A stretch of 64,000 nt of DNA. Origin: Perilla frutescens (lineage: Eukaryota > Streptophyta > Magnoliopsida > Lamiales > Lamiaceae). The translations under genes and the position numbers were made by a program. The notes beneath the pieces were generated by a model, which had not been told where the DNA came from, searched no databases, and saw nothing but the letters and a program-made list of their open reading frames with translations. Below are positions 12,033-23,258 of the stretch, in pieces (the first letter of the stretch is position 1; each line of letters opens with the position of its first letter). The DNA lies in the NCBI GenBank assembly GCA_026008535.1, contig BRKX01000014.1:23272694-23336693 (forward strand), written 5' to 3'.

Positions 12033-13155
12033 GTGGGTTCAAATAGGAACCAACCCCCCTGAAGGAACCTAGGAACCAATCAAATTCAAGAATTTTGATG
12101 ACGTGGCGGATAAAAAAGCGGTGGCATAGTTGTAAATATGTAAAATTCGAATTATAAGGGGTAATTCCAGATTTTTTTAATAAAGTGATGACATCATCTT
12201 TTAAAAAAATTCCTAAAAACTTTAAATAATCATAACTTATTCATTTTTTATCCAATTTACGCAAAAAATATATCAAATTAAAGATTTTTTCATGCTCTTT
12301 CATTTAAGATCCATAATGCATATGTTTATTTGAGCAAAAATTGATGAAAAATACAAAAAACTATTTTTCACGTATATTCAACTCGTAACTGTCAGATATT
12401 TGCTAATATGATATCACAATATTGCTCATATCTTGTGTTTATGTTGCTAACATGAAATTTTTTATGCAGGACTTTGAATTTTAAGTTGCTTTCATGAGAA
12501 AATAGTTAAATTATGAGCTATCTATAGTTAAGTTCATAAACAATTATAACTTTATCAATGCTTAATATTATTTTGAAAACTTGTAATATTTGAGAATTTA
12601 AGTCATGCTAGCATATCATTATTCACATATTAGCAATGTGTTACTAACATATTAGCAAATTAATAGTCACATATTAGCAGTGTGTATATTCTCTAACATA
12701 TTAGCAATATGTTGTATGTATGAATGATGCTACACAATATTATTTTAAATGTGGTCCAATGTTATATGTGTGGTGTTTAATACGTGTCAATTTAATATTA
12801 TGATCTCGTCAAGTTAACAATATGAGTCTATCTCATGATAGCAACAAAATCTGTTGATGTTAGCAATATACATCTTTCATGTTAGCATGTTAATACAACG
12901 CCAGAAAAGACAACGGTTTTAAAGTGTTGTCTATTTAATTCCGGGAATTAGGCCCAAAATCCGAAAAAACATAACAGAATTTCTAAATTACGAAAATAAC
13001 CCCGCTTTCATTAAGTTCTCAAATATTACAAGTTTGCCACCTTACTTTGACTAAAACTTTGACTAAATTATGGTCATTAGATCTAATCAAATCTAAGATT
13101 AGAATTGATTCCTAGGTTCCTTCAGGGGGAATTGATTCCTATTTGATCATTTCCC
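12030..13155. mobile_element. Inverted-repeat element inserted in a TA microsatellite
   Basis: The left end GGGGTGGGTTCAAATAGGAA runs on with CCTGAAGGAACCTAGGAA. The right end is its inverted copy (TTCCTAGGTTCCTTCAGG, then TTCCTATTTGATCATTTCCC), giving arms of about 60 bp. Both ends abut (TA)n. This is how microsatellite-targeting elements such as the rice Micron family look; that kinship is my inference. No ORF is present. The inside holds repeats of ACATATTAGCAATRTG at 12,610-12,720. Confidence 0.65.
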
Positions 13156-13251
13156 TATATATATATATAAAACATATATAACCATATATAAAAGTTGGAA
13201 AAAAAATGTTTGAGGGGCAGCTACCCCAACCCCGGCGTACATCCGCCGCTC

Positions 13252-13550
13252 TACACACATACATACCGTCATAGAGCTAGACATTTGAATGGGAGAGACG
13301 CCAAATTCTTTTCCTTAAATATAATTATAATAATAAGATTAAAATCTAATAAAATTCGACTTTCAAATAAGATAGACAATAATCCACACTTACAAAGATA
13401 TCATCATAACACACTATTAAACAATTAATAAAATTAAAATTCTCAAATACATGGGAAGATTTTTGAATTAATATCTGGAATATTAATATACAATTGTGTA
13501 ATAAATAAATAACATTATTAATATGCTTACTAAAAATATTAACATTTGGC
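13252..13550. other. AT-rich intergenic stretch
   Basis: No gene or repeat is supported here. Confidence 0.5.
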
Positions 13551-14110
13551 CGGGGGGGAGACCTCTAATGGAGCGGCCTCCTGAGGACCGATCTCGAGAG
13601 GGTCTAACAGACCAACCTCTAGAACGAGTTTGAAGGCAACTTTGAAATAGAGTTCGGGAAATGCTAGGGTTATTAGCCCTTGTCGAGAAATTGAAGAGAA
13701 CAAGTCAAAATCTCTCCATAGATGAGGTTGGACCCAGTCTCCAGAAAATTAACCCCGAAATATAGGGATAATGTGTTGAAAGTCTCCTTATAAGAAGACT
13801 TAAGCACAACCAAAAAAAGGGGGACATACTTTTAGATCTCTAACATGCACTTCAGACCCCACATCCGACCTCACTTTTGACCTCTAGTTCCCTCTAAATC
13901 CATCATTGTTTTTCTCATTTTGTCACTTTCATTTCGAATTTTATATATTAAATCAATCCTGACTTGAGCGTCGGAGTCTGTTCGATTGTCAATCCCCTGA
14001 CGGTCCTTCGACTTCACATTTTCTATATTTGTTTTGTAAATCGCCAGAGCCCAGATCCAACGATTTTAATTGCAGATTTTAATTTGAATCTACAATACTC
14101 ATCGCCAAAT
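13551..14110 (+). repeat. Relic of a gypsy-type LTR
   Basis: A purine tract CCGGGGGGGAG opens the stretch. A TATAAGAAGACTT promoter-like site lies at about 13790. The motif GACTTGAGCGTCGGAGT at about 13,962 is a hallmark of the U5 region of many plant Ty3/gypsy LTRs (Tat group). No coding part is attached, so this is a solo or truncated LTR. Its boundaries are estimates. Confidence 0.45.
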
Positions 14111-14221
14111 TGAAAACATAGTACATATGGTGGTGCTTATAATTTTGAAGAAAAATATTATAAAATATATATATGTATGTATATATAATACTATTTTTTC
14201 TCATCAATGACTAAGTTATAA

Positions 14222-14252
<31 letters not shown>

Positions 14253-15903
14253 AAAAATGTAGTTAATTTCCCTTGCGTTTAATCAAACGACAATATATGT
14301 CCTAAAACTGATACCTTGTCAAGTATTTAAAATCTCCACCATATATAATATTCGTACGGTTAATTTGCGGATTAAAAATGAGGTCCGTATAATGTTGAGA
14401 GGCCAACCCATATTATTGAAAGACTAAGAAATTCAGTTACCTGCTTGGCTGCTTTGAATTAAGTTTTATTGCTTAATTTGAATATGAAAGTCAATGCTGT
14501 TAATCTATCATTTTCATCCTAGATAGATAGCAAATTAAATAATTAAATAATAGTCAAGGCTGTTAATCTATCATTTTGTCATTGTACTATATCCTATTTT
14601 TCCAAAATTCGTTTATCAGCGTGTCGATGATACAATTATATATATGTCGAAAGTTAGCGATTCTTGTTCTTTTTAAAAATAGTAGTTAAAATTAATTTTA
14701 CTTTTATGACTTTAGTGTAGGCGCTAAATTAAATAATGATTTCTTCACTAGAATGTTATCTCCGTAAAATTTGATGAATACTACATTAATATATCTAAAA
14801 AAAACTGATTTTCAAGTCACATAATTAATTAAGTGTATCTATTCTTGATAATTTTTATTTCTTGGTCTTCTTCTTATTCTTCTTCCCTTTTTATTTATTT
14901 TAATTAGTAGAAACACTATTTACTAACAAATTAATTCTTTGTAGCTTAAAGTTAAGCCATCATTTTCATTAAAACCAAACCTTTATATATTCAAACCATT
15001 AATTTTATGCTATTAAGTAATATATTAGAACAAATGATCAATTTTTTTTTTAAAAGACATTGTATAATACATCTTTATTTCCCAAAATTATATTTATATG
15101 TACTTGCTACAAAAATGAGTAAGCAATCATGGTATGTACAACAAAATCAGTATAATTGTAAACATTATTAAAAATTATAATTACAGAACTGAAATATTTT
15201 GTACAAAGATTAATTGTGTCTTCAGCCACAAAAAAGAGAGAAGATCAAGTCGACCACCATGCAAGACTCAACTCAACAAATCTGAAGGGTGTTGAGTATA
15301 TATTTGTAATTAATTAAACATAAGGGTAAAATGGTCCAAAAAGTCTCTCATAATTAACACCCTTCTATAATATAAAATGAACTATAATTAGATAACTTAA
15401 TTAATTAAAGCAAAAAATTATGTAAGAGTAAAATTTTAACTGTGAAATATACTATTAAAACTTATTCTTAAAAAATGATCAGTGAAATATTATGAATTAA
15501 ACGAAATAAAAGAATAAAATCGAGATTTCTAAAATTTCAATGTGAAAGTGAGGTTAGGTTTAGGTATATAGCTGCAGCATACAGCAAGCTCTACTGTTCT
15601 CCTTGGACACGACTATTTACACGATCGTCGATCAAACCCATATTCAAGAATAATTTAATTATTAGTTGTTATGCTAATTGCTAGCGTTCGGAATTTTGAA
15701 TCCTTATATGGAAGGGATAAAAATAAAACAAAATATAGCATAAAAAACTAATTAATTCCAAAATAATTTATCCTTAAGCACTGCTTTAATGTCTCATTTC
15801 ATATTGCACTATCAAATTTAGTAATATTTCTTTCATTTTCATTTTTATTGTACTTCAATTTAGTTTAATTTTTAAAATGGCTACTTATGGATGATTGTGC
15901 CTA
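14111..15903. other. AT-rich intergenic stretch with an (AAAT)n run
   Basis: No gene is seen. About eight AAAT units lie at 14226-14256. The rest is AT-rich sequence with no ORF of note. Confidence 0.6.
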
Positions 15904-16850
15904 CACTACAAGAAAATTGGGTTTTAACGACAGACTATTTCGTTACTGTACAGTGGATTTCTGTCGCAAGATGGTGTTAGCAACGGACCAACGACGGACT
16001 GATTTCGTCGCTGATTATCTCACCGTTACACACGTCTGGTGACGGATTGCTGACAGAATATCCGTTGCCTCTATGTGTCGTCATCGGTTGGTCGGCCGGT
16101 GGCAGACGATGAATTCACAGCGGACTAGCGATTGATTCGGTACGTTGCTACTAGCGACAGATGACAATCTGTCGTTAAATTGACGCAATGATTTAACGAC
16201 AGAAATGATTCCGTCGTTAAATCTCCGGACTGTGATCCGTCGCTAATTTTTTTTCATATTTTAATATTATATAAAATTAATTAAAATCGGATATTATAAA
16301 TGAAATAATAATATTAAAAATACTAATATTCAAAATCCAATATATTAAATTACAAATTTACAAATAAAATGTAATTATTCATATATAAATACTATCTCAC
16401 TGATCAGAGGGCGGGGGTGGGGGTACTGTGGTGGCTGGCTAAATCTAGCGAACATCTGGGCCCAGTGAGCCTCCATTTGAACCAGCATCCTAGCTTACAT
16501 CTGGGCCTCCATCTGCGACTGCAGCTGCTGTATCTCAGTCCTGACCTCGTCCTGGATCTTGGTCTTGACCTCGTCACGGATCTGGGCCCGCATCACATCC
16601 ACACACTAAGTGAAGGCCTCCTTTGTAAAAGCAGGCTGCGAGGTGGCACCTGAAAAGATACTGTTGCTGCTATCGCCACTGTATAAGTGCGACTGAGATC
16701 CAGTGCCGAAGACGCACTTTTTCTTGTTCATCCCTCTGAGCGTCTCTAGATAAAGGGCGGTCATATGGAAAATTCTATGCCCCCCTAGGCACTATCCGGG
16801 TCCGTTGCGATGCCGACATGTGGCCTAAGAAGGAAAAATACGCTTAATTA
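15904..16850 (-). mobile_element. CACTA (En/Spm-type) transposon end with transposase relic
   Basis: CACTACAAGAAAA at 15904 is a canonical CACTA terminal repeat, with CTA before it as a possible 3-bp target duplication. The next 330 bp carry the subterminal repeats expected of this class: many copies of GACGGA/TCCGTCG and TTAACGACAG/CTGTCGTTAA in both orientations. A minus-strand transposase-associated relic follows. The opposite terminal repeat was not found, so the right boundary is open. Confidence 0.75.
16405..16764 (-). pseudogene. Transposase_24-like protein relic of the CACTA element
   Basis: On the minus strand the frame reads TALYLETLRG, then KKKCVFGTGSQSHLYSG. This matches the C-terminal part of the plant transposase-associated family Pfam calls Transposase_24 (KKxxVFGxGSQ signature). 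A helical Gln/Glu-rich tail (RAQIRDEVKTKIQDEVRTEI) and a Pro-rich end follow. Two in-frame stops break it, one before CVDVMRAQ and one before ARMLVQ. The N-terminal part is missing or decayed. Confidence 0.65.
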
Positions 16851-17993
16851 AAATAAATCAGCAAATTCGATGGAAATACGGCGTCTTTTCACTCCAATAC
16901 GCCTCTTTTAGCTATTGAGACACTTTTCCTTCATGATTAGGTGCACAGTTCTCGAGTATTATTTTTTACCTCATCAATGTACAACTTTTTGGATGAACGG
17001 TGTAATGTCACATTTTATTTGATTTATTGTCATTTTAAATTTCATTAGTAAATTATATTCGGATTCAAATTTTATTTTAAAATATGTTAATCTGAATGGT
17101 ATATAGGAACAATTGAATTGTTTGTATTAATTAATTTTTAAGGGAAGAAAATGAAATGGCGAATAAAATTGTGTATCTTGTAAGCTATAAATATTTGTTG
17201 AAATACATAATTTCTTCATATCGGCAAGTTTTTCGATAATCAAGTTTGCATTTTCATTAAGACATATTTGTTATCGGTAAAAATACTATTGTTGTGATCA
17301 ATCTTTTTTATAGTAGAAAATGAATCGGCATTTTAAAATAGAAGTTTAGATGTGTAATCATAAACAATTTTTTAATAATTATTTCTCACTGAAATGAAAT
17401 AATTTCTCCCTATGTAAATCATTTTGAATATTGGTGTAAAGTTAAAATCTCCAAATATCCGAGTTAATATTACTCCTTTTAAAAATAAGTAATTTTACGT
17501 GTTGTTACGTACGTCGACAATGTTCATTTTTATAATTTTAGGAATTTTTCTTCATCGGCAGAATTGTTTTTGGTGATTTAAATAAATTTGATGTGCAAAA
17601 ATTGATATCGGTGGAGTAGATTAGTTGTAAAATCTGAACATATTTAATTTTCTTATGAGTTCTTATTAATCATTTGGAAAATATAATTAAAATATTGTAC
17701 CAAAAACGGAGTCACTTTAAGCATCAAGAACCGAGCGCGGGTAAATTTCCTCGAAAGCAAACATTTTGGAAACGAATGGACGCCAATTTTTTTGAAAAAA
17801 TCTTCGCCGTAGGGGTTACAATCATCGTCTAGAAATTGTGCTTGCGAATACCCGTCGCGTCGGTTGCGATGTCAGGAGGTATGTTTCTAAAACGGATTTC
17901 CTCCATTTTTCGTGACATTCGAGCTTTTTTTCTAAGCTATCTAAGTTTTTCACTGCAATACTCTTCATTATTTGTAAATCGTAGCGTTCGATT
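16851..17993. other. AT-rich stretch between CACTA relic and DUF1985 relic
   Basis: No coding region is supported. The two flanking genes are divergent, so this could be a shared upstream region if both belong to one element. That is not proven. Confidence 0.4.
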
Positions 17994-20118
17994 ATGTCGG
18001 GTCGTCGCGGAAACGAGGCACCAGAGGCTGAGGCAGCGTCGTCCTCGCGAAAAAAGGCACACCCAAGAGCTGGTGTCAGGGGTTAGTCCCTTTTTTCGAT
18101 TTTTAAGTTTATTTATGCACTCTCTATCATTTGTGATGTTTGGAAACTTATTTGCACTAAATTATGTTCGGATTTACGATTTTCACATATTTGCGGATGG
18201 GTAGGGTTTTTTGCAGAAACTTGTATGTACATGAACATAAACATGGAACTTGGTTAAACCTGCTCTGTTTCTGAACTTGTATTAGAGCTCAAGTCATCGT
18301 TCTCCATTATTCTACCGTCGATTTGATATTGTGTTAAAGGCTCGGCTTTTGGGGCAGGGTATGCTGTTTATCTACATTTTTTTTATGTTTGCAAATTATA
18401 TAATGTGTATGGCTTCATAATTTTGTGTTTCATTTAATGCCATCATATGTTGATGTGGTACATATAAACTTGGGCTTCATTTGAGGATGGTAATTATGAT
18501 CATTGTAGAATTCTATTGGAGTGCATGTATGTTCATATTAAAGTGACTCTGTTTTTATGATATTCATGTCTCAAAATTGTTTTACACGAAGTTGAGCGTT
18601 TTCATTTTCAGTTAATTGACAATATGTAGTTGTAGGTGCCCAAATTTTTGTGAGGAGGAATTTTAATGAAGTCATTAGCCAAGTGCGTAGCCGTCCTATC
18701 GGAGAAATATCGAAGCATTTCGACAGACATGTTTCAGTCATCTCATAGATATGCCCGATATTCAACCTCAAGGGCAACTCATTTACTTGCTGTTGAATGC
18801 GCTTGAGCCCGAGTCTGAGGTCCGCAATCATTTGTACTTTTTGATCAATGGTAGGCGTGTTGAATTAGGTCATTGGGAATTCTATTGCCTGAGTGGGTTG
18901 CGATTCAATGAAGCGGCGGATCCATCGACATCATTGGACATGTACAGAGACATTTTCCTGGGCAATCGATACATGAAAGCTTATCACATTGAACAGGTGT
19001 TCGACAATTACAGCGCCATTCACCAGGGTGGTGGTAGCTTGGTCTTGAAATGATGTGATTCCGTCATACTCAAAAACATGACAGAATAACAGAAGACGCA
19101 GATAACAGAAATGAACGCACGATGACGGTGTAAGGGTTCAAACTAATACCGGGAACCAAAAATATGACTCGAATTACAGCGGAAGACTTACAAATTATGA
19201 CTTGGAAAAACGATGGCAGCAGAAAGGATGATGATGATGATGGCGTTGATGGAGATGGTGGAAAGTAGAAGAAGGTGGTCTTCAATCGAATCCCGAATCG
19301 ACACGAACTCGGAACGCAATTTCTTCGAACAACTCCGGATAAATTAGCAGCTTCTCCTTAGAACTCGAAGAACTAAAAAGAAGCTATGAATTAAGACTTT
19401 AGATTTGCTGGACCTAAAGAATTGTTTGTGATCAACCAAAGGATCGATAAAAGTGTTCAACCAAAGGAACGTGAGACAGTTGAAAATAAACTTCAATTAT
19501 CATTCAATGTCTAAAAAAAATAAAATACATGGATCCCTTATTTATAGGGTAAGGGATGGACGAAATTAAAGAAAAAAGGACCTAAAATCGGATCCAAAAA
19601 GAATTCTAACTAGACTAGAAAATTACCTAAACTGGAATTCTATTCAAGATAGGAAATTACCTTAATTAAAATTCTAGTCAATCCTAAACTAAATAGGAAC
19701 GAAATTAACATAGAAAATAAATAAAATCTGATCTAAAATAAATAAATACTATAGTCTAAATAAATCAGCTCTTAATTAAAATAATTAAGGGGGACGAAAA
19801 CTCCAAGCAACTCGTCTATGCAACGTAAATCTGTCATGCATGCAAAACTTGATGAGGCTTGATTTGAAGCTTGTCATGGTCTCATCATGAAATTGGCTTT
19901 GCTTCATATCGTTTTCGGTCTTCTTTTGAATAGAGACTAACTGTTGAAAACGATTGACGTCGAGTACCTGCACCTAATTGATGACTTGGACAGTTTCAAA
20001 AGGTTTTCCTGGGGGAAGGTTTATTATCATTTCCTAGTTCGTTGGACGCATACAGCCCGTGGGAATATCGCCCAACTAAGGCACACCTCATCGAGACCTT
20101 CGACGGATATCTGTGGAT
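17994..20118 (+). pseudogene. DUF1985-domain gene of a transposon, interrupted by a solo LTR
   Basis: A possible first exon (MSGRRGNEAPEAEAASSS, 17994-18081) ends at a GTTAGT donor. The DUF1985 region starts at about 18690 (FRQTCFSHLIDM) and continues through FLINGRRVELGHWEFYCLSG, the conserved core, to 19050. A solo LTR (19051-19887) then interrupts it. The same frame resumes at 19893 with further DUF1985 sequence (HLIDDLDSFKRFSWGKVYYH), apart from one TAA near 19938. A truncated copia fragment cuts the gene at about 20118. DUF1985 proteins usually accompany Ulp1-type peptidases in plant Mutator-like and CACTA elements; a second one is at 59955-63386. Confidence 0.65.
19051..19887 (-). repeat. 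Solo LTR with 5-bp target duplication inside the DUF1985 gene
   Basis: The ends are TGATGTGATT and CTCATCA, giving the inverted termini TGATG/CATCA. The flanks carry a perfect 5-bp duplication TGAAA (19046-19050 and 19888-19892). A promoter-like CCTATAAATAAGGG lies at about 19540 on the minus strand, which sets the orientation. No internal element remains. It arose by insertion and recombination between LTRs, and its removal leaves the surrounding DUF1985 frame in register. Confidence 0.85.
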
Positions 20119-20812
20119 TCTCACTTCAATTTTAAGAGCAATACCTCTCTTCCTTGATCTACTGCCTTCATCCTTCAGATTCATCTTGAATGTCCTCAAG
20201 GACTCCATCAACTCATCAAGTCTCATACTCTTGATATCCTTGGCTTCTTCAATTACAGCAACTTTGTATGCAAACTTCTTCGAAAGAGATCTGAGAAATT
20301 TTCTCACAAGTTTCTCATTGTTGATAGGCTCACCAAGAGCAAAACTCTCATTAGATATGCTTCTCAGTCTGGCATTAAACTCACCTATGGACTCAGTTTC
20401 TTCCATTCTAAGAGATTCAAACTTAGAAATAAAATTTTGAAGCCTTGATAACCTTACTGAACTAGTCCCTTCGAAGGTGGTTTCCAGAATATCCCATACA
20501 GCTTTTGCAGTCTCACAAGCTGAGATTAAACAGAATGTTTCAAGATCGACTGCAGAGAATATAGCATTGAGAGTTTTTGAGTTTACATTGTACCAGTTCT
20601 TTTGCGGCACAGTCCACTCTCCTTCTTTAATCTCCACATGCTTTCCTTCCTTAGCAACAATTGGCTTTTCCCATCCTTCTGTGATACTCTTCTATACAAG
20701 CTCATCTATTGATCTCAGAAATGCCCTCGTCCTTGCTTTCCAGTAAAGATAATTGTTGTCTTCAAGTAATGGTGGTCTGACTGTAGATCCTCCTTCTTTG
20801 ATTGAACTCATA
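20119..20812 (-). pseudogene. gag of the truncated copia element
   Basis: The start codon at 20812 follows the primer site by about 75 bp. The N-terminal part (LLEDNNYLYWKARTRAFLRS) is the DUF4219-type gag N-terminus, and the middle (AVWDILETTFEGTSSVRLSR) is the UBN2 gag domain. A TAG at about 20695 breaks the frame, where a Trp is common. The protein ends at the truncation, before any zinc knuckle. Capsid-forming gag is the expected role in intact relatives. Confidence 0.8.
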
Positions 20813-20888
20813 ACTTGAACTCAACCAAAATCTTCACGCAGTTATGTACTTTTCAGGACTATTTTTGCACTAAACCAAAGGTGATCCG

Positions 20889-20900
20889 CTCTGATACCAA
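20889..20900 (-). other. Primer binding site (initiator tRNA-Met type)
   Basis: Minus-strand TGGTATCAGAGC lies just inside the LTR end at 20902. This is the standard primer site of plant Ty1/copia elements. Confidence 0.85.
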
Positions 20901-20901
20901 T

Positions 20902-21750
20902 TGAAGTTACATAAACTGTGCAGTCATGTTCACCATCATGTACATGTACATTATAGTGAACATGCAAGGTCAGAAAGATAAACTGAAAGCAAGTAAATGG
21001 CACGAGGTTGATAACCCTGTTCGATCAACTGATCTACGTCAGAGGGACTTCACAAGTCCTTAAGAAACAATCCACTACTCTGTTGCAAGGTTAAAAAGAC
21101 TATTACATGATAACCTCCCGTCACTCGACCCCTTTCCTACACACTACAACCTCTTTCGATGGACTAAATTGTAAGATCCCCATACAACCTAAACTCCCTC
21201 TAGTTCCCACAGGAAATCTCTCCCGAGACTCTTTTAAAGGTGTGAATGAATAAACTTCAAATATAGACTAGACGCACAATGATCACAAGGATCAAACTTA
21301 GTCTACCCGAATACTATATGCTTCAAAGATGAAGTTTTTTAGACTCTCAACCTTTTGTGTATTCATAAACTCTCGCACACTAAACTAGTCTAATTCACGG
21401 GCTATTTATAAACACAAGATATAGCCTAAATAAGGTAATCGGATTGTCATATTTTGACACAAACTCTACAAGGAAACTTTCCTTGTTTAAATTGGACAAC
21501 GCCTAGTTTAGAATCCTTCCTTGAATAGAACTCGCCTCTTTCCTTCTTGATCTTCATCTTCGAACAAGGCAGCTTCTATCCTGAAACGTCCATCTTGAAA
21601 AGGCTACTTCAACTCCTTGAAATTAGCTTGGCACGTCTCTTGAAAACTCTCTGGACAACTATGTACATGATCATGTTCACGAACATGCTCAAGTAGATTC
21701 TTCGATTTTCAATCAGATTGGCAGTGGAATGTTCATATCATAATGTCCAG
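20902..21750 (-). repeat. 5' LTR of the truncated copia element
   Basis: The inner end is fixed by the primer site. Short inverted ATGTACATGAT/ATCATGTACAT-type motifs near 20,930 and 21,660 make both ends of the LTR partly palindromic. The outer end near 21750 is uncertain because the partner LTR is absent. Confidence 0.6.
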
Positions 21751-21850
21751 AACATGGTCTTCAAACTTGAAAAATCAAAACATTTGTGTTCTTTGAATTA
21801 CCATAAAGATCATGACAATCTCAAACACTTTAGTGCAGATGAAACTAACA

Positions 21851-21917
<67 letters not shown>

Positions 21918-22337
21918 AAAGATCTATGAAACTATTTAATAAAGAGCATAGATTAATTTATTTTTGTAGTTGTCAAAGCGACTCCGGTAAAGACGTGAAC
22001 ATTTTCCGTCGTCATGAATTTTTTGGTTATTCCATTGTTCGTCATTCATTATACTATAATATTTGGCTCAATTTATTTTTGTAGTTGTGATGGGTTAATA
22101 CATCTTCAATTCTCTTTCTCTATCTGATTCTAAACAATGTGTATTGTTTGGTGTGGTTTATTTTTGAAGTTTGATGTGAAAAACTGGCGAGTTATAAGGA
22201 AAGTTTTGATGAAGTTAATAGGCATAACAAATGTGAATTACGTTAGAGATATCTCTAAACCATATATAATGGAGTTTCATTTTTAAAAACGTTTAAAAAA
22301 TTAGATTTAAGAAATTCTGTAAAATCTAAAAAATTAA
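21751..22337. other. Intergenic stretch with an (ATT)n microsatellite
   Basis: An uninterrupted (ATT)n of about 66 bp occupies 21851-21916. No gene is supported; the leucine- or tyrosine-run reading frames over it are artefacts of the repeat. Confidence 0.7.
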
Positions 22338-22620
22338 AGTTCTTCCCTGTGCGCAGGGAAGAACATCGACGCACAACCCTCGAGAACGCAAGCCCCGACA
22401 TGCGAACAGTCCCCGGGCATGAAAGCTTTTGCGCGCTTGCTGTCCCCGAGCGTGCAAGCCCCGATGCTCGGGCAATCCCCGGACGCACAGGCCCCGACGC
22501 TACCTTGATGCGCACATGGTCCCACGCTAGCAAACCCCGACACGTGTGGCTCCCTAGTACGCAAGCCTCATCGGGCAAATTGATATTTGGCGTTCTTATC
22601 TGCGTGCGCGTAGGTCCGGT
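22338..22620. repeat. GC-rich degenerate tandem array
   Basis: About ten degenerate units of roughly 22-28 bp repeat a core like GCAAGCCCCGA or GGACAGTCCCCGG, ending before a TTGATATTTGGCG stretch. The block opens with the palindrome TTCCCTGTGCGCAGGGAA. It is rich in CpG and stands out from the AT-rich flanks. It may be the U3 repeat block of an unrecognised LTR, by analogy with the Athila LTR block, but no LTR ends were found. Confidence 0.6.
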
Positions 22621-22760
22621 GCACTCACTAAAATTTTTTTCACAAAAACGAACCAGGAAAGAAAAAAAATTGACGACGTCAGTGGTGCTCACGTGTCGGA
22701 AATGTTATTTTTCATAAATCAGAAGAGAGAGAGAGAGAGAGAAATGGATAATTTTTTTGG

Positions 22761-23258
22761 GTTACTTGCTAAATAAATCACCATGTTTATATCTTTTTGC
22801 AAATTAGACATTATGTTTAAATCTAGCCAATTACAACATCACGTTTTAAATTTGTATGTGATTAAACATCCCCAATTTTTTCGATGAGTTAAATATGACA
22901 TATTTGGCCTAAAAATCACGTTGGCAGCCACGTCAACACATACGTGTAACAAACGACGTCGATTTTATTAGTTTTCTCAATATATTTTCTATTTTAGAAA
23001 TAAATAATTGTATAAAAAATAATTTTTGTCAATAAAAAAAGAAGAGAAAGTAACAAAACAGTGTCGTTTGTTACACGTGTGTGTTGACGTGGCTGATAAC
23101 GTGATTTTTAGACCTAATACGTCATATTTAACTCATTGAAAAAATTAGGAATGTTTAATCTCATATAAATTAAAATGTGGTGTTGTAATTGATTATATTC
23201 AAACGTGGTGTCTAATTTGCAAAAGGGTAGAAACATGATGATTTATTTGTCAATTAAC
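22761..23258. mobile_element. Foldback element with inverted arms of about 215 bp
   Basis: The left arm (22761 to about 22980) and the right arm (about 23042-23258) are inverted copies along nearly their whole length. Matching segments are AAATAAATCACCATG against CATGATGATTTATTT, TTTTTGCAAATTAGACA against its inverse, and CGTGTAACAAACGAC against GTCGTTTGTTACACG. A loop of about 60 bp separates them. Flanks are T-rich, so a target duplication cannot be read safely. It is gene-free and probably a Mutator-like or foldback MITE. Confidence 0.8.

Larger units (their letters stand above)
11222..13251. mobile_element. hAT-like non-autonomous element carrying two inner elements
   Basis: The left end CAGTGGTGGATCC and the right end CATCCGCCGCTC form a short imperfect terminal inverted repeat of the CAGYGGYGGAT type that is common in plant hAT elements. 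Gene-free AT-rich sequence lies inside. No clear 8-bp target duplication is seen (GCGCGCGC left, TACACACA right), so ends may have decayed. Two independent inverted-repeat elements lie inside at 11777-11972 and 12030-13155. Confidence 0.4.
20119..21750 (-). mobile_element. Truncated Ty1/copia element (5' LTR, primer site and gag)
   Basis: On the minus strand an LTR (20902 to about 21750) is followed by the primer binding site TGGTATCAGAGC (20900-20889), complementary to initiator tRNA-Met, and then gag. The pol region and 3' LTR are missing. The left break lies at about 20119 against the DUF1985 gene. The LTR has a TATAAATAGCCC promoter-like site at about 21405-21416 on the minus strand. The outer LTR end is an estimate. 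Confidence 0.8.

Noticed and set aside
19051..21750. The LTR at 19051 as partner of the LTR at 20902
   Set aside because: The sequences do not match, and 19051-19887 has its own perfect target duplication.
21718..22084. ORFs with long Leu or Tyr runs
   Set aside because: They are readings of the (ATT)n microsatellite.
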